A DNA stretch of 60,895 bases from Deinococcus betulae (lineage in GTDB: Bacteria; Deinococcota; Deinococci; Deinococcales; Deinococcaceae): contig NZ_JAIQXU010000028.1 in the NCBI RefSeq assembly GCF_020166395.1, positions 1 through 60,895 of the forward strand, read 5' to 3'. The notes beneath the pieces are model-generated. The model made no database searches, had not been told where the DNA came from, and was given only the letters and a program-made list of their open reading frames with translations. Positions 49,495 to 57,625 of this stretch are shown here, one piece after another. A program made the position numbers and the translations under genes. Position 1 is the stretch's first letter, and each line of letters begins with the position of its first letter.

Positions 49495-50829
49495 ATGAAT
49501 GACGGTCCAGGGGGGGCGCACACGCGCCCCTTTTCGCTTGGTAGTCCACCAAGCCCACCGCCGCCCGCCCAACTGGCGGCCCTGTACGAAGCCCAAGCCC
49601 GCCTCGAATCCAGACGCACTGCAGACCGAGCTGAGCGCCTACGTCAGGCCGAGGACGCACAGGCGTTCCGAGCAGCGCTCAGGTTCAACACCCAGCCTGC
49701 GCTCTTTCAGGCGCCCACTGAGACCACTGTTCGCCCCCAGACGCCCCCTCAACCAAGCGTGCGGGTCAAGGTAGCTCAATCACTCCCCAAGGCCCCTTCC
49801 CAGGCTGCTCAGGAGAAAGAGGCCTTGGTTAAACGGCAAGCCAACGTTGAGCGGGTCATGGTGGCCGCCGAAGAGACGATTGTGAGCGCTATCCGGCCGC
49901 GGGCCCGTGCGCGGGCCCGTGCGGTGTACCGGGCCGCCGTCGAAGCGACATTCGAACTGATTCAGCAGCGTGGGCAGCTCGCCCACCTGACCTCATACAC
50001 CTTTTTCACGGTGCTGGACGTTCTGCCCGTCCCCACGAAGCTGGGCACGGCCACCTGCGAGCGTGCCGTGGATGACCTGCGGTCCTGCGGCCTGATCAGC
50101 ACCCGCCGTGTCTATCAACCTGCAGAGTTCCTGGACAAGACCACCGGTGAAGTCGTCACCCGCAGTACCTGCATTGGGGTGTGGCTGACCGTCCTGCTCA
50201 AAGCGGTGGCCCCAGGCCTCCGTGCCCGGGTGATGCAGGAGGAACTGCCCCTTGAGGCCCCCCGTGACCTGGCAGCCGACCGCAGGCGGGGCCGCACCGG
50301 CTACGCCCTGAAAGTTCAGCACCAGGAAGAGCAGGCCCTGAAGGCCCAGGAAGCCTCCCTTTCAGAAGTGAGGGAATCAGTTTCCCCACAAGGGGGAAAT
50401 TTCAGAGGCAACCCCTTACTTCAGTGGTCGTTACCTAGAAATAGCTCAGAGTCTCTGGCTACTTCTGATTCCCTCACTTCCGCGACCGAGCCGGCCGAGG
50501 TCGTCTGGGCCCTGGGCGCGATTCTCAGCGAGCACCCCCAGCGGCGCCGGGATCTGATCGAGCAGGCGGGCCAGCGCCTTGCCCTGCTCTTCCGTGACCG
50601 CCACAGCGCCAGGGCCTATTACCGCCTGCTCTGGTGCGCCGTTGAAGCCGAGTTCCGGGGCATTCCTGCGTTCTTCGGCCTGCAGAACGCCATGCAGCGC
50701 GTCTTGGTGGCCATGCGGGAAGTCCCTGTGCGTTCACCTGGGGCCCTGCTCCTGCATGAGCTGGGTGATCAGGGCTGCGGCTGGCTGGCGGCCAGCGGCT
50801 GGCATGACCGCCGCCGATACTTGGCCTGA
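49495..50829 (+). CDS. Candidate plasmid replication protein (winged-helix)
   Basis: 444 residues behind a GGGAGAG site. The N-terminal about 120 residues are low-complexity and basic. A winged-helix-like domain follows (residues about 130-260): ATFELIQQRGQLAHLTSYTF, VPTKLGTATCERAVDDLRSC, GLISTRRVYQPAEFLD. The C-terminal domain (RRRDLIEQAGQRLALLFRDR, ARAYYRLLWCAVEAEF) is helical. Large DNA-binding proteins of this layout with an ordered leader region are typical of Deinococcus-Thermus plasmid Reps (recollection). Not proven; it could be another plasmid regulator. Confidence 0.45.
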   Translation: MNDGPGGAHTRPFSLGSPPSPPPPAQLAALYEAQARLESRRTADRAERLRQAEDAQAFRAALRFNTQPALFQAPTETTVRPQTPPQPSVRVKVAQSLPKAPSQAAQEKEALVKRQANVERVMVAAEETIVSAIRPRARARARAVYRAAVEATFELIQQRGQLAHLTSYTFFTVLDVLPVPTKLGTATCERAVDDLRSCGLISTRRVYQPAEFLDKTTGEVVTRSTCIGVWLTVLLKAVAPGLRARVMQEELPLEAPRDLAADRRRGRTGYALKVQHQEEQALKAQEASLSEVRESVSPQGGNFRGNPLLQWSLPRNSSESLATSDSLTSATEPAEVVWALGAILSEHPQRRRDLIEQAGQRLALLFRDRHSARAYYRLLWCAVEAEFRGIPAFFGLQNAMQRVLVAMREVPVRSPGALLLHELGDQGCGWLAASGWHDRRRYLA

Positions 50830-50874
50830 GTTGTCAGTCGTCCAGGTGATCCCAAAGGCATTCAACACATCGAT

Positions 50875-51377
50875 TCAGAGTGATAACGGGCTGTGGCCTG
50901 TCGGGTCAAAGACCTCTACGAGTCCTGGGGACCGACAAGGGCCGCCACACTCTGGACACCCCACCGCCTCAAACCTGTACCGGATGATTGGCGGCTCAAG
51001 ACCGTCGAGCCAGTAGTCATCCCTGGAGATCGCGAAGGCTGGAAAGGTCAGGCCGCAGTCAAAGCAGTGGAACCGGTGATTGAAGTACACCCGTTGTGGA
51101 GAAGTCTCACCATTCATGCGTCGCCCTGGATCCGCCGGCTTCCCTGCTGGCCACCGCACCAGCACGGGCACAGAGCCTGCGCATTTCTTCTGCCTTTGCA
51201 ATACGTTGGAACACGAAGAAACGCGTGCGTGGTCCGGGTCTCATGGGCACCGAAGGCCACAGTGAAACGAAGGAAATGCTCCAGTGAATCCTGGTGCACC
51301 GGAAGGCCATCAATGGTGGAACGTGCTGGCAAGGCCAGCCATTCCTCGGTCGAGAACGTGTACAGCATGAACGTCAC
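50875..51377 (-). pseudogene. Frameshifted gene with a zinc-ribbon C-terminus
   Basis: The first frame (51377 downwards) reads MTFMLYTFSTEEWLALPARS, then LEHFLRFTVAFGAHETRT. The second frame continues with PQRVYFNHRFHCFDCGLTFP and GCPECGGPCRSPG, giving a two-CxxC ribbon. The frames overlap near 51115-51200, where each alone loses sense, so a single-base indel is likely. The 108-codon downstream ORF could still be translated from 51201 or 51117. Function unknown. Confidence 0.45.
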
Positions 51378-51420
51378 CCCATCATGCGGCCTTCAGGACA
51401 GCAGGTAAGCGGCCTGGGCG

Positions 51421-51879
51421 TCAGCCCTCTGCTTCTGTGCTCTCTGGCAGGTCGAGTTCAGTTTGGTCCTTGATCTGTTGTGCCCACCGCTCCTCGGCCT
51501 GAAGTTCCCAAGATGTTCGTCCAAAGAGGGGTCCAACATCCTCAGCGACGTACACCCTACCCGCGACCACCAGGGAACGTCCCTCAGCAGCGTCCAGAGC
51601 AAAGAGATGAAGATGTCTCAGGAGCTTTGGGTTCACGCCCGCTTGCTGCGCCGCTCCTTCTGCGTCATGAATTCTCGTGATAGTCAGGCCTCCCCGGAAG
51701 TTGGTGTCCAGCAACACCATGGCCCCGACCGACGTGAACCAGACATCCGTACGCTCATGGTTGTCTGTGCCTTTGATCCACCGGCCACTGCGGAGCAGCA
51801 ACTGACCATGACTGACCCGGTACCACCACACCTGGAACTTTCGGTCCGGTTGAAAGGCGTGCAGGATTTCGTCCATCAC
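51421..51879 (-). CDS. Hypothetical protein
   Basis: 152 residues. Beta-rich middle (FQVWWYRVSHGQLLLRSG, RTDVWFTSVGAMVLLDTNFR), then GRSLVVAGRVYVAEDVGPLF. Similar to small 'WYL-less' beta-barrel proteins but no family recognised. Overlaps the membrane protein upstream by ATGA, so the two are probably functionally linked. Confidence 0.5.
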   Translation of the reverse strand: MMDEILHAFQPDRKFQVWWYRVSHGQLLLRSGRWIKGTDNHERTDVWFTSVGAMVLLDTNFRGGLTITRIHDAEGAAQQAGVNPKLLRHLHLFALDAAEGRSLVVAGRVYVAEDVGPLFGRTSWELQAEERWAQQIKDQTELDLPESTEAEG

Positions 51880-52196
51880 AGACCTCCACCCTGGTTCAGC
51901 AAGATGAGACTGGCGACCACCAAGAGTGCGTCCTGGCTCCTGCCCGCACTCAGCTTCCAGACCAGACCAGCGGACAGGACAGAGAAGACCCCCACGGTCA
52001 CCTGAAGAACGACCAACACAGATCGCGGCACCGAAAAGGCAGAGGCCATCATGTACAGCGTGATCAGCCCGGCCATCAGGATCAGCAGCGTCAGCAGTAC
52101 CTTGCCGAAAAGGAGCACGTTCAGAGCATAGGGCGTGTCATCTCGCCACATCGTTTGAAGACCAAATGCTTCCGCAAATGGCAGGCGGAACACCAC
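51876..52196 (-). CDS. Small membrane protein
   Basis: 106 residues with three hydrophobic segments (VLLFGKVLLTLLILMAGLIT; SVLVVLQVTVGVFSVLSAGL; DALLVVASLILLNQ). First gene of a pair with 51421-51879. Function unknown. Confidence 0.55.
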   Translation of the reverse strand: MVFRLPFAEAFGLQTMWRDDTPYALNVLLFGKVLLTLLILMAGLITLYMMASAFSVPRSVLVVLQVTVGVFSVLSAGLVWKLSAGRSQDALLVVASLILLNQGGGL

Positions 52197-52700
52197 GCCG
52201 CATCAACCGGAAGCTTCACCAACCCTGGCTCACGACTGAACCCTCTGAGGTCAGGACCTGACCAGTGGAGCTTTTTTCGTCGCTCCGCCTAAGAAGAGCA
52301 GAGGTCGGTGATGCTTCTTTTCGCGTCTAGGCGCTCTATCCCTCACTTGTTTGATCGTGCTTGCACCTGGGCCAACCGTGGCGGCAACACCCAAGTGGCT
52401 GCCCACCTTCTCAGCTTGTCCAGCAACAGGACCAGGTCGCGCAGCTGGGTCAAGTCTCAGGTTGGTTATCGGATCATCGGTGGGCAGCGGGTATGAGTCT
52501 CAAAGCATCAGCGTTCAACCGGGCGCATGACCACCAATCGTTGCGCGGCTTCCGCTGCATGACGAACAGCAGAAGCGACTCGCACAAGCTACCCTTGAAC
52601 GGCTCATTGGGCGGGTTCGATGCCGACACGAGTTGAACCCCTCAATCTGCTGCTCTGACACCCCTTGGAAGAGCAGCAGAGGAGTTAGGGCAGGATAAGG
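52197..52700. other. Gene-poor region
   Basis: About 500 bp. A GGTCAG-GAC-CTGACC dyad followed by TTTTTT (52249-52275) looks like a terminator on the plus strand with no gene before it. The frames in 52308-52640 are low-grade and resemble transposon debris without a recognisable motif. No intact gene. Confidence 0.3.
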
Positions 52701-52702
52701 GC

Positions 52703-52770
52703 GTATACAATCGGGGTTTTTCATTGTCTGGATCAATGAAAGTTTGTATACGAACCAAAATGTCGTATAC
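52703..52770. promoter_or_regulatory. Three GTATAC sites and a TTTCATTG/CAATGAAA dyad upstream of the RHH gene
   Basis: GTATAC at 52703, 52746 and 52765, each within CGTATAC or GTATACG. Between the first two lies the perfect dyad TTTCATTG...CAATGAAA (52719-52741). Probably operator sites of the RHH protein encoded next. Confidence 0.55.
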
Positions 52771-52782
52771 GACGAGGAGCAC

Positions 52783-53214
52783 ATGATGGCGAATGTGCAA
52801 GTGCAGGCCCGCGTGGGGTCGGATGTCAAGTTGAACTTGGTCAAGCTTGGCGAGCAGACTGGCCTGTCAGAATCGGCATTGGTTGAGGAGTTGCTGGGGC
52901 AGGCGCTCAGTGGTCAGGACAGTGAGTTGGCCACCACGTTCCTAATCCCCAAGCTTGAGGCGATGGTTGAGGTGGCGGTCGGCCGTCACTTCGAGCGCTT
53001 GGCCAAGCTCCAGACTCGGGCGGCGATTGACGCCAATACCAGCGTGACGCTTCTGATGGGGCTCTACCAGTTGCTCAACCCCAAGGCCGACGACGCGGCC
53101 CTACACCAGATTCAACAGGGGGCGAGGCGAATGGCTTATGACAGCCTCACCCGGCGCAGCACGGAGGTGGAAGCTTTGCTGAGTGCAGATGTTCCTGCAC
53201 GCCCTGCTTGCTGA
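52783..53214 (+). CDS. RHH-type plasmid protein, paralogue of the protein at 6904
   Basis: 143 residues from the ATG at 52783 behind GAGGAGC. N-terminal RHH-like pattern (VQVQARVGSDVKLNLVKLGE, QTGLSESALVEELLGQAL). The middle part (RLAKLQTRAAIDANTSVTLL, QQGARRMAYDSL) parallels the RHH protein at 6904 (LLARSALESMAVRNETGLLL, REQAWGHAVHSL). Likely a DNA-binding protein of a mobilisation or maintenance function that represses its own promoter through the GTATAC sites. Confidence 0.6.
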   Translation: MMANVQVQARVGSDVKLNLVKLGEQTGLSESALVEELLGQALSGQDSELATTFLIPKLEAMVEVAVGRHFERLAKLQTRAAIDANTSVTLLMGLYQLLNPKADDAALHQIQQGARRMAYDSLTRRSTEVEALLSADVPARPAC

Positions 53215-53274
53215 GAGGCTTTTTCAGAGAGGCGTGAAGTGAACATGCTCTGAGGATGAGCTACTGTCAGGCCG

Positions 53275-53871
53275 ATGATTACGCCGGCCCTTCTGGCCTC
53301 TCTTGAAGCGTTGGTAGACGACCTGTGGCTGTGGGGACCGAAGACCGTTGGGGCGTGCCATGAGGCGTACGGCGCAGATGCTCTGAGGCTGGCCACAAAA
53401 CGGGAGATGGTGACGCGGAGACAGGTGCTCAATTCGCGGGTCATAGTGCTGACTGGCCGTGGTCTCTACGAGTTCGGCTACACCAAGCGGTACAACTACC
53501 TGCCTGCACTCACCACCCTGAAGGCCAGCCTGGTGTACCGATATGCGCTGCACCAACTGCAGACGCAGGGATACACCGATCCCGAACCCTATAGCGGTTA
53601 CGCTGCGGGTCTTCAGAATATGGCGGCGCTAAAAAGGGGAGACGAGACTGTTGTGGTCATAGGGCGCAGTGAGCTGACACTGCGCACCATGTACAACGTC
53701 CTGAACCACTTTGAAAGTTTGGAGGCTACAGAGAAGCCCACCCAGGTGCTTTTTTACGTGCTCGCGACCAAGAAGGAGCCAGCGCCAGGTCGCAAGGTCA
53801 TCAAGGGATCTGACACCGCCGTGGTCCATGTCAGTGTGGAGGAGATCAGAGCCGTGGAGCGTGAGTTGTAG
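53275..53871 (+). CDS. Hypothetical protein, possibly replication-relaxation type
   Basis: 198 residues. N-terminal winged-helix-like region (LVDDLWLWGPKTVGACHEAY, RREMVTRRQVL variant) and a C-terminal alpha/beta part with ETVVVIGRSELTLRTMYNVL and VLFYVLATKK. The order HTH plus small alpha/beta domain resembles replication-relaxation proteins, but the evidence is weak. Same strand and 60 bp after the RHH gene. Confidence 0.4.
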   Translation: MITPALLASLEALVDDLWLWGPKTVGACHEAYGADALRLATKREMVTRRQVLNSRVIVLTGRGLYEFGYTKRYNYLPALTTLKASLVYRYALHQLQTQGYTDPEPYSGYAAGLQNMAALKRGDETVVVIGRSELTLRTMYNVLNHFESLEATEKPTQVLFYVLATKKEPAPGRKVIKGSDTAVVHVSVEEIRAVEREL

Positions 53872-54069
53872 CCTGGCCATCTCGACGCTGCGTTCGGCTG
53901 TGATTTAGCTATTCAACAGGGGGGAAACACTCTTTCCCTCCTCTGTTGATCACTGTGGTCGGCAAACACTTGAGCTGGCGATGGCAAAGCAGCTGGCTGA
54001 ATACCGCGCCGGAGAGATAGGACTCTAGAGGGCGACCCAGTAGACTGATGACTGCTCGGGAGGTCAGCC

Positions 54070-55983
54070 ATGACATTGGTGCAGCGCTGTCCATCCACCC
54101 ACGACACGGCCCAACGGTCGGTCGCGTCCCCTCGTCAGCCGCACATCAATGACACTGAGCTGCAGCGGGCTCAAGCCCAACAGGCTGTTCAGCGTCATAC
54201 CTTGCGTCCAGTGACGGCGCAGAGACAAGCCGTGCAGGCCCCATTGCGGGCGGCGAGTTTAGAGCGGCAGGAGACGGCGCGTGTTCAGGTCCAGCGCCAG
54301 GCGGTGCAGTCGGAGCCGGTTGGGCTCACCTTGCCCGCAGGCGCCCTTGAAGCGGCCCTTCAACGTCAGGTGCAGACGGCCGCGCCAGTCCCCGCAAAGC
54401 CACAGACCCCCAGCGACTGGGTGACGGTGATGCGCGCGCGCGCCGAAGAAGTAGACGGCAAGGCCCTCGACACGCGGCAGTACGCGCAGTTCACCAGCCT
54501 CCAGCGGCAGGTGGCGCAAACGTTGGCACAAGGGTTCAAGACAGATTCAGGCCCAGCGGCAGCGCGGTACGAGACCTATGGCGAACATCTGGCCAGTCTG
54601 CAGCGGCACGCCATCAGTGCCCCCGTATCCCGGGTGGTCATGGGCATGGTGCCTGGCAGTGAGCGCCCAGCGCTGCAACGTGCCGTGGATCTAGCTGTCC
54701 AACGTCATGAAATCCAAGCAGCCCAGGACGCTCAAGCGGTCCAGGCGGTCGCCCTTCAGCGCCAGTTGGCCGACTTGGACGCTGAGGCCACTCAGCCCGT
54801 CCTGCAACGGATTCAAGCGAGACGTGGCAGTGGCAACCCGCTCCCGGAGACCGTACAGCGTCACCTGGAACAGGGGCTCAACCATGACCTGAGCAAGGTC
54901 CGTATTCATGACGACGCTGAGGCTGACCTCATGGCCAAAGGTGTGAACGCGATGGCCTTTACAACGGGCACGGACATCTTCTTCCAGAGTGGGAAGTTCA
55001 GCCCGAATACCCAAAGTGGGTTAGAACTCCTGGCGCACGAAGTGACCCACACAGTGCAGCAGTCCCAGGGCCGGGTCGGCAAAGGCATTGACCCGGATGC
55101 TGGTCTGGAAAGCGAGGCTCGCTCTATGGGCAGCAAGCTGGCCCAGGTCATGCCCAGCCCGAAAACCCTGATGCCGCCGAGCCCCCACGCGCCAGGCGTC
55201 TACAATAAGCAGGCGGCGCTGCAACGTGCCCAGGACGGCACGGTTCAGCGGTTCGCCCTAAAGCCGCTCTACGACCTGCAACCGCAGACGGTGCAGCGCT
55301 GGGGCAATCCCTTCAGCTGGGCGGCCGACAAGGTCAAAGACGGCGCGCAGGCGATCGCGGACAAAGGCAAAGCGGTGATTGCTGGTGCTCTGACGGCCTT
55401 GCCGGGCTACCGGGAACTGTGCCTGGCGTTCGGGAAGGACCTGGTCACGGGCAAGACGATGGCGGGGGATCCCAACTCCATCCTGGAGACGCTGGCCGGC
55501 TGGGTCCCAGGACCCTTAAAAGACGTCCTCAAAGCCCTGAAGGAGACGAACGCGATTCCGAAGGCCTGGACGTGGTTTAAGGCAGAACTGGGCAAGCTCG
55601 ACCTGGGCGGCGCCCTGGGGGAAGTGGCCAGTGCGATTGGCAAGGCGGATCTGGGCGCGGTCTGTCACACCGATCGCCTGGCGGCCTACAAGAGCGTGGT
55701 GTTTGGGGGACAGCACTGCATTGGTGGGACACAGCATAGAGAGCGCTTCAATGCGACCTTGCGCGCCCGTCTGGCTCATCTCGTCCGTCGTTCGCTGTCC
55801 TTCAGCCGACGCCAATCACATCTGGAGACCGTGATCTGGCTCTTCATCAGTACAACGCGTCATGACCTTGAACCCTCGACCCGGCGGGTTCCCTGTTCAG
55901 CGGGTTCGTCCCCCGCGGGGAACGGACTGACACCCCGCGGGGTGCTGGCTCCTGGGCTTCACGTGAGTTCGCTGAGGGCATGA
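54070..55983 (+). CDS. Second DUF4157 (eCIS core domain) protein, C-terminus replaced by IS1 sequence
   Basis: The first about 530 residues are a paralogue of the 859-residue protein at 3298: Gln-rich LQRQ repeats, the segment PQTPSDWVTVMRARAEEVDG, the DUF4157 domain with LLAHEVTHTVQQSQGRVGKG, and MQ-rich linkers. It then diverges (WGNPFSWAADKVKDGAQAIA, LPGYRELCLAFGKDLVTGK), a beginning of a different toxin or linker. From residue about 528 the frame enters an IS1-type transposase fragment (CHTDRLAAYKSVVFGGQ). The native C-terminal effector domain is therefore missing and the gene is likely an inactive or orphan remnant. The first residues, MTLVQRCPSTHDTAQR, are behind a plausible start. Confidence 0.75.
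   Translation: MTLVQRCPSTHDTAQRSVASPRQPHINDTELQRAQAQQAVQRHTLRPVTAQRQAVQAPLRAASLERQETARVQVQRQAVQSEPVGLTLPAGALEAALQRQVQTAAPVPAKPQTPSDWVTVMRARAEEVDGKALDTRQYAQFTSLQRQVAQTLAQGFKTDSGPAAARYETYGEHLASLQRHAISAPVSRVVMGMVPGSERPALQRAVDLAVQRHEIQAAQDAQAVQAVALQRQLADLDAEATQPVLQRIQARRGSGNPLPETVQRHLEQGLNHDLSKVRIHDDAEADLMAKGVNAMAFTTGTDIFFQSGKFSPNTQSGLELLAHEVTHTVQQSQGRVGKGIDPDAGLESEARSMGSKLAQVMPSPKTLMPPSPHAPGVYNKQAALQRAQDGTVQRFALKPLYDLQPQTVQRWGNPFSWAADKVKDGAQAIADKGKAVIAGALTALPGYRELCLAFGKDLVTGKTMAGDPNSILETLAGWVPGPLKDVLKALKETNAIPKAWTWFKAELGKLDLGGALGEVASAIGKADLGAVCHTDRLAAYKSVVFGGQHCIGGTQHRERFNATLRARLAHLVRRSLSFSRRQSHLETVIWLFISTTRHDLEPSTRRVPCSAGSSPAGNGLTPRGVLAPGLHVSSLRA
55653..55865 (+). mobile_element. IS1-family transposase C-terminal fragment
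   Basis: Reads TDRLAAYKSVVF (second catalytic Asp), GTQHRERFNATLRARLAHLV (catalytic Glu) and RRSLSFSRRQSHLETVIWLF, the IS1 C-terminal motif. One base is missing near 55843: in the next frame the end reads LHQYNAS and TGA at 55863-55865, as in intact IS1 proteins. The N-terminal two thirds of the transposase and both ends are absent. Confidence 0.75.
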
Positions 55984-56065
55984 AGGCCGAGTAGTACCAC
56001 GCGACCCCAGTAACCACTTCAGGCCGCTCAGCGATGCCCGCGTCGGGGATTCATCTGCCCCCGCC

Positions 56066-56398
56066 ATGAACGATCATCGCTCAGCCCCCCTGTCCCCCCG
56101 CCCTGGTTTCCACGCTCCCGGCATGGAGCGGTCATGTCGGAACTGGTTGCCGGTCGCGGTCCGCGCCCTCTCCAAGGTCACCCTTGCCCGCCTCGTACAG
56201 GCGATTGACCTGCTGGCTGTGATGCTAGAAGGACTCGGCGTGCCAACGCCCCTCCGGGAGCTGCCTCCTCACTGTTTGGACGGGGCGGACGAGTTCACGC
56301 CGGGGCACCTGGCCCAGGCGCTCCTGTGGGTCCGGGTGACGGCGCAGCACCTGCTACGCCGCGCTCGTGCCATAAGGCAGTCCAGGCGACGGCGGTGA
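56066..56398 (+). CDS. Hypothetical protein (doubtful)
   Basis: 110 residues, helical (LARLVQAIDLLAVMLEGLGV, HLAQALLWVRVTAQHLLRR) with an Arg-rich end. No domain recognised and no good ribosome binding site. Followed by GGGTGCACCC repeats. Confidence 0.3.
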   Translation: MNDHRSAPLSPRPGFHAPGMERSCRNWLPVAVRALSKVTLARLVQAIDLLAVMLEGLGVPTPLRELPPHCLDGADEFTPGHLAQALLWVRVTAQHLLRRARAIRQSRRRR

Positions 56399-56450
56399 CG
56401 CCGCTGCCCTATGGGGCGGTCCAGGTCCACGGGTGCCTGGATGGGGTGTG

Positions 56451-56480
56451 GGTGCACCCACGCGCTGCATGGGTGCACCC
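56451..56480. repeat. Two GGGTGCACCC palindromes
   Basis: GGGTGCACCC at 56451-56460 and 56470-56479, nine bases apart. They may fold into a hairpin; a related GGGTGCTG/CAGCACCC stem is at 59090-59130. Confidence 0.5.
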
Positions 56481-56512
56481 AGGGCATCTAAAGGTCAATC
56501 GCAGAACAGGAA

Positions 56513-56536
56513 AAAGGCGACCCTGAGGCCGCCTTT
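56513..56536 (-). terminator. Terminator of the SRA/PD-(D/E)XK gene
   Basis: On the minus strand AAAGGCGGCC, loop TCAG, GGTCGCCTTT then T-rich. Nearly the same module as at 9829-9850, including the following GATTTCTCTAA and the G run. Confidence 0.7.
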
Positions 56537-56591
56537 GATTTCTCTAAGATAGCGCGGTATGCGGGGGGGGTCAAGGATATGCGGCGGGTTC

Positions 56592-57545
56592 TTACGGCAT
56601 CTCGGTGTGGAAGCCGTCGTCGGTGAGCCAGATGGTTTGGACGCCCTGGCTTTTGATCAGGGCCAGCAGGTCGGGACGGGGCTTTGACGGCAGCAGGACC
56701 GCAAGGTGGTGGGCGCGCACGTACCGCTGGTAGTCCATGAGCTGTCCGAGGGCCATGCGGATTGCTTCCCGCGTGACCGTCCCCTTGGCCTCGATCAGGA
56801 CGTCGTCGTCCACGTCACAGGCGTCCGTGAAGAGGGGCTTGGCCTCGCCGTCAGGAAGGATCTGATGCCGCGTCACTTTGTGCCCTTTGGCCCGCAGGTA
56901 GCGCCCGTATTCCAGCACCAGCTTGTGCTCCCGGCGCTCCATCTCGAGTTCCTCAGACTGCGGCTGCAGCACGGTTTTTTCCGTCGTCTGCACTTCCAGG
57001 CTGATTTCCTTCACGGCCTGCGCGCTCGGCTGGGCGGTGTCAGCTGCTGGGAAGGCGGTGGGGATGAAGGTCGTCTGGAAGGGGAGGGCCGCCTGTGCGC
57101 TCACGGGGTCCGTGGGCTTGAGGCGGAAGACCACGACGCTGCGCAGGGGGCCGCCGCCTGTTTCTGGGGCGTCTGTCCAGTAGTACGGGTGTTCGGTGGC
57201 CAAGGTGAACTCGCCGATGAACTTCACGGTCCCGGACACCCCGCTGAACAACAGCAGTTGCCGGTCGTCCTGTACGGACCGGGCAATGGCGCCGTTGCCC
57301 TGCATGAGGTTCTGGTCCCCGCGCTGCCCTTCGCCCACGTAGTGGTAGTGCCCGTCGGTCCCCCAGCCGTCGTAGTAGCCGTGCTGCGCGCCGGTGGCGG
57401 GGTCGGTGAAGATGAACACGGCTGGGATCTTGATGGACGGCCCAATGCCGCCCTGGCGCCGGCCGCCGAAGCGGTCGTGCAGTTCCTTGCGGACGATCTC
57501 CTGACCGGGGATGAGGTTGAACGTAAGGACCTGAGTTAGCGTCAT
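56592..57545 (-). CDS. Type IV restriction candidate: ScoMcrA-like SRA plus PD-(D/E)XK
   Basis: 317 residues. The N-terminal about 150 residues match an SRA-like reader (PGQEIVRKELHDRFGGRRQG, GIGPSIKIPAVFIFTD, HGYYDGWGTDGHYHYVGEGQ, RGDQNLMQGNGAIARS). The C-terminal nuclease part is KLVLEYGRYLRAKGHKVTRH, FTDACDVDDDVLIEAKGTVT (D...E.K near 240-252), ALGQLMDYQRYV. It should recognise modified DNA and cut it. It is divergent from the nuclease/glycine-zipper gene at 57626. Confidence 0.8.
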   Translation of the reverse strand: MTLTQVLTFNLIPGQEIVRKELHDRFGGRRQGGIGPSIKIPAVFIFTDPATGAQHGYYDGWGTDGHYHYVGEGQRGDQNLMQGNGAIARSVQDDRQLLLFSGVSGTVKFIGEFTLATEHPYYWTDAPETGGGPLRSVVVFRLKPTDPVSAQAALPFQTTFIPTAFPAADTAQPSAQAVKEISLEVQTTEKTVLQPQSEELEMERREHKLVLEYGRYLRAKGHKVTRHQILPDGEAKPLFTDACDVDDDVLIEAKGTVTREAIRMALGQLMDYQRYVRAHHLAVLLPSKPRPDLLALIKSQGVQTIWLTDDGFHTEMP

Positions 57546-57625
57546 GCAGATAAGGTAACAAATTTAGTTCAAAAATCAGCCCTAAATTTTTTATGTAAGT
57601 ATTTTAGCTCATTTGGTACGCCACT

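Noticed and set aside
56706..57539. 277-codon plus-strand frame
   Set aside because: Antisense shadow of the SRA/PD-(D/E)XK gene.
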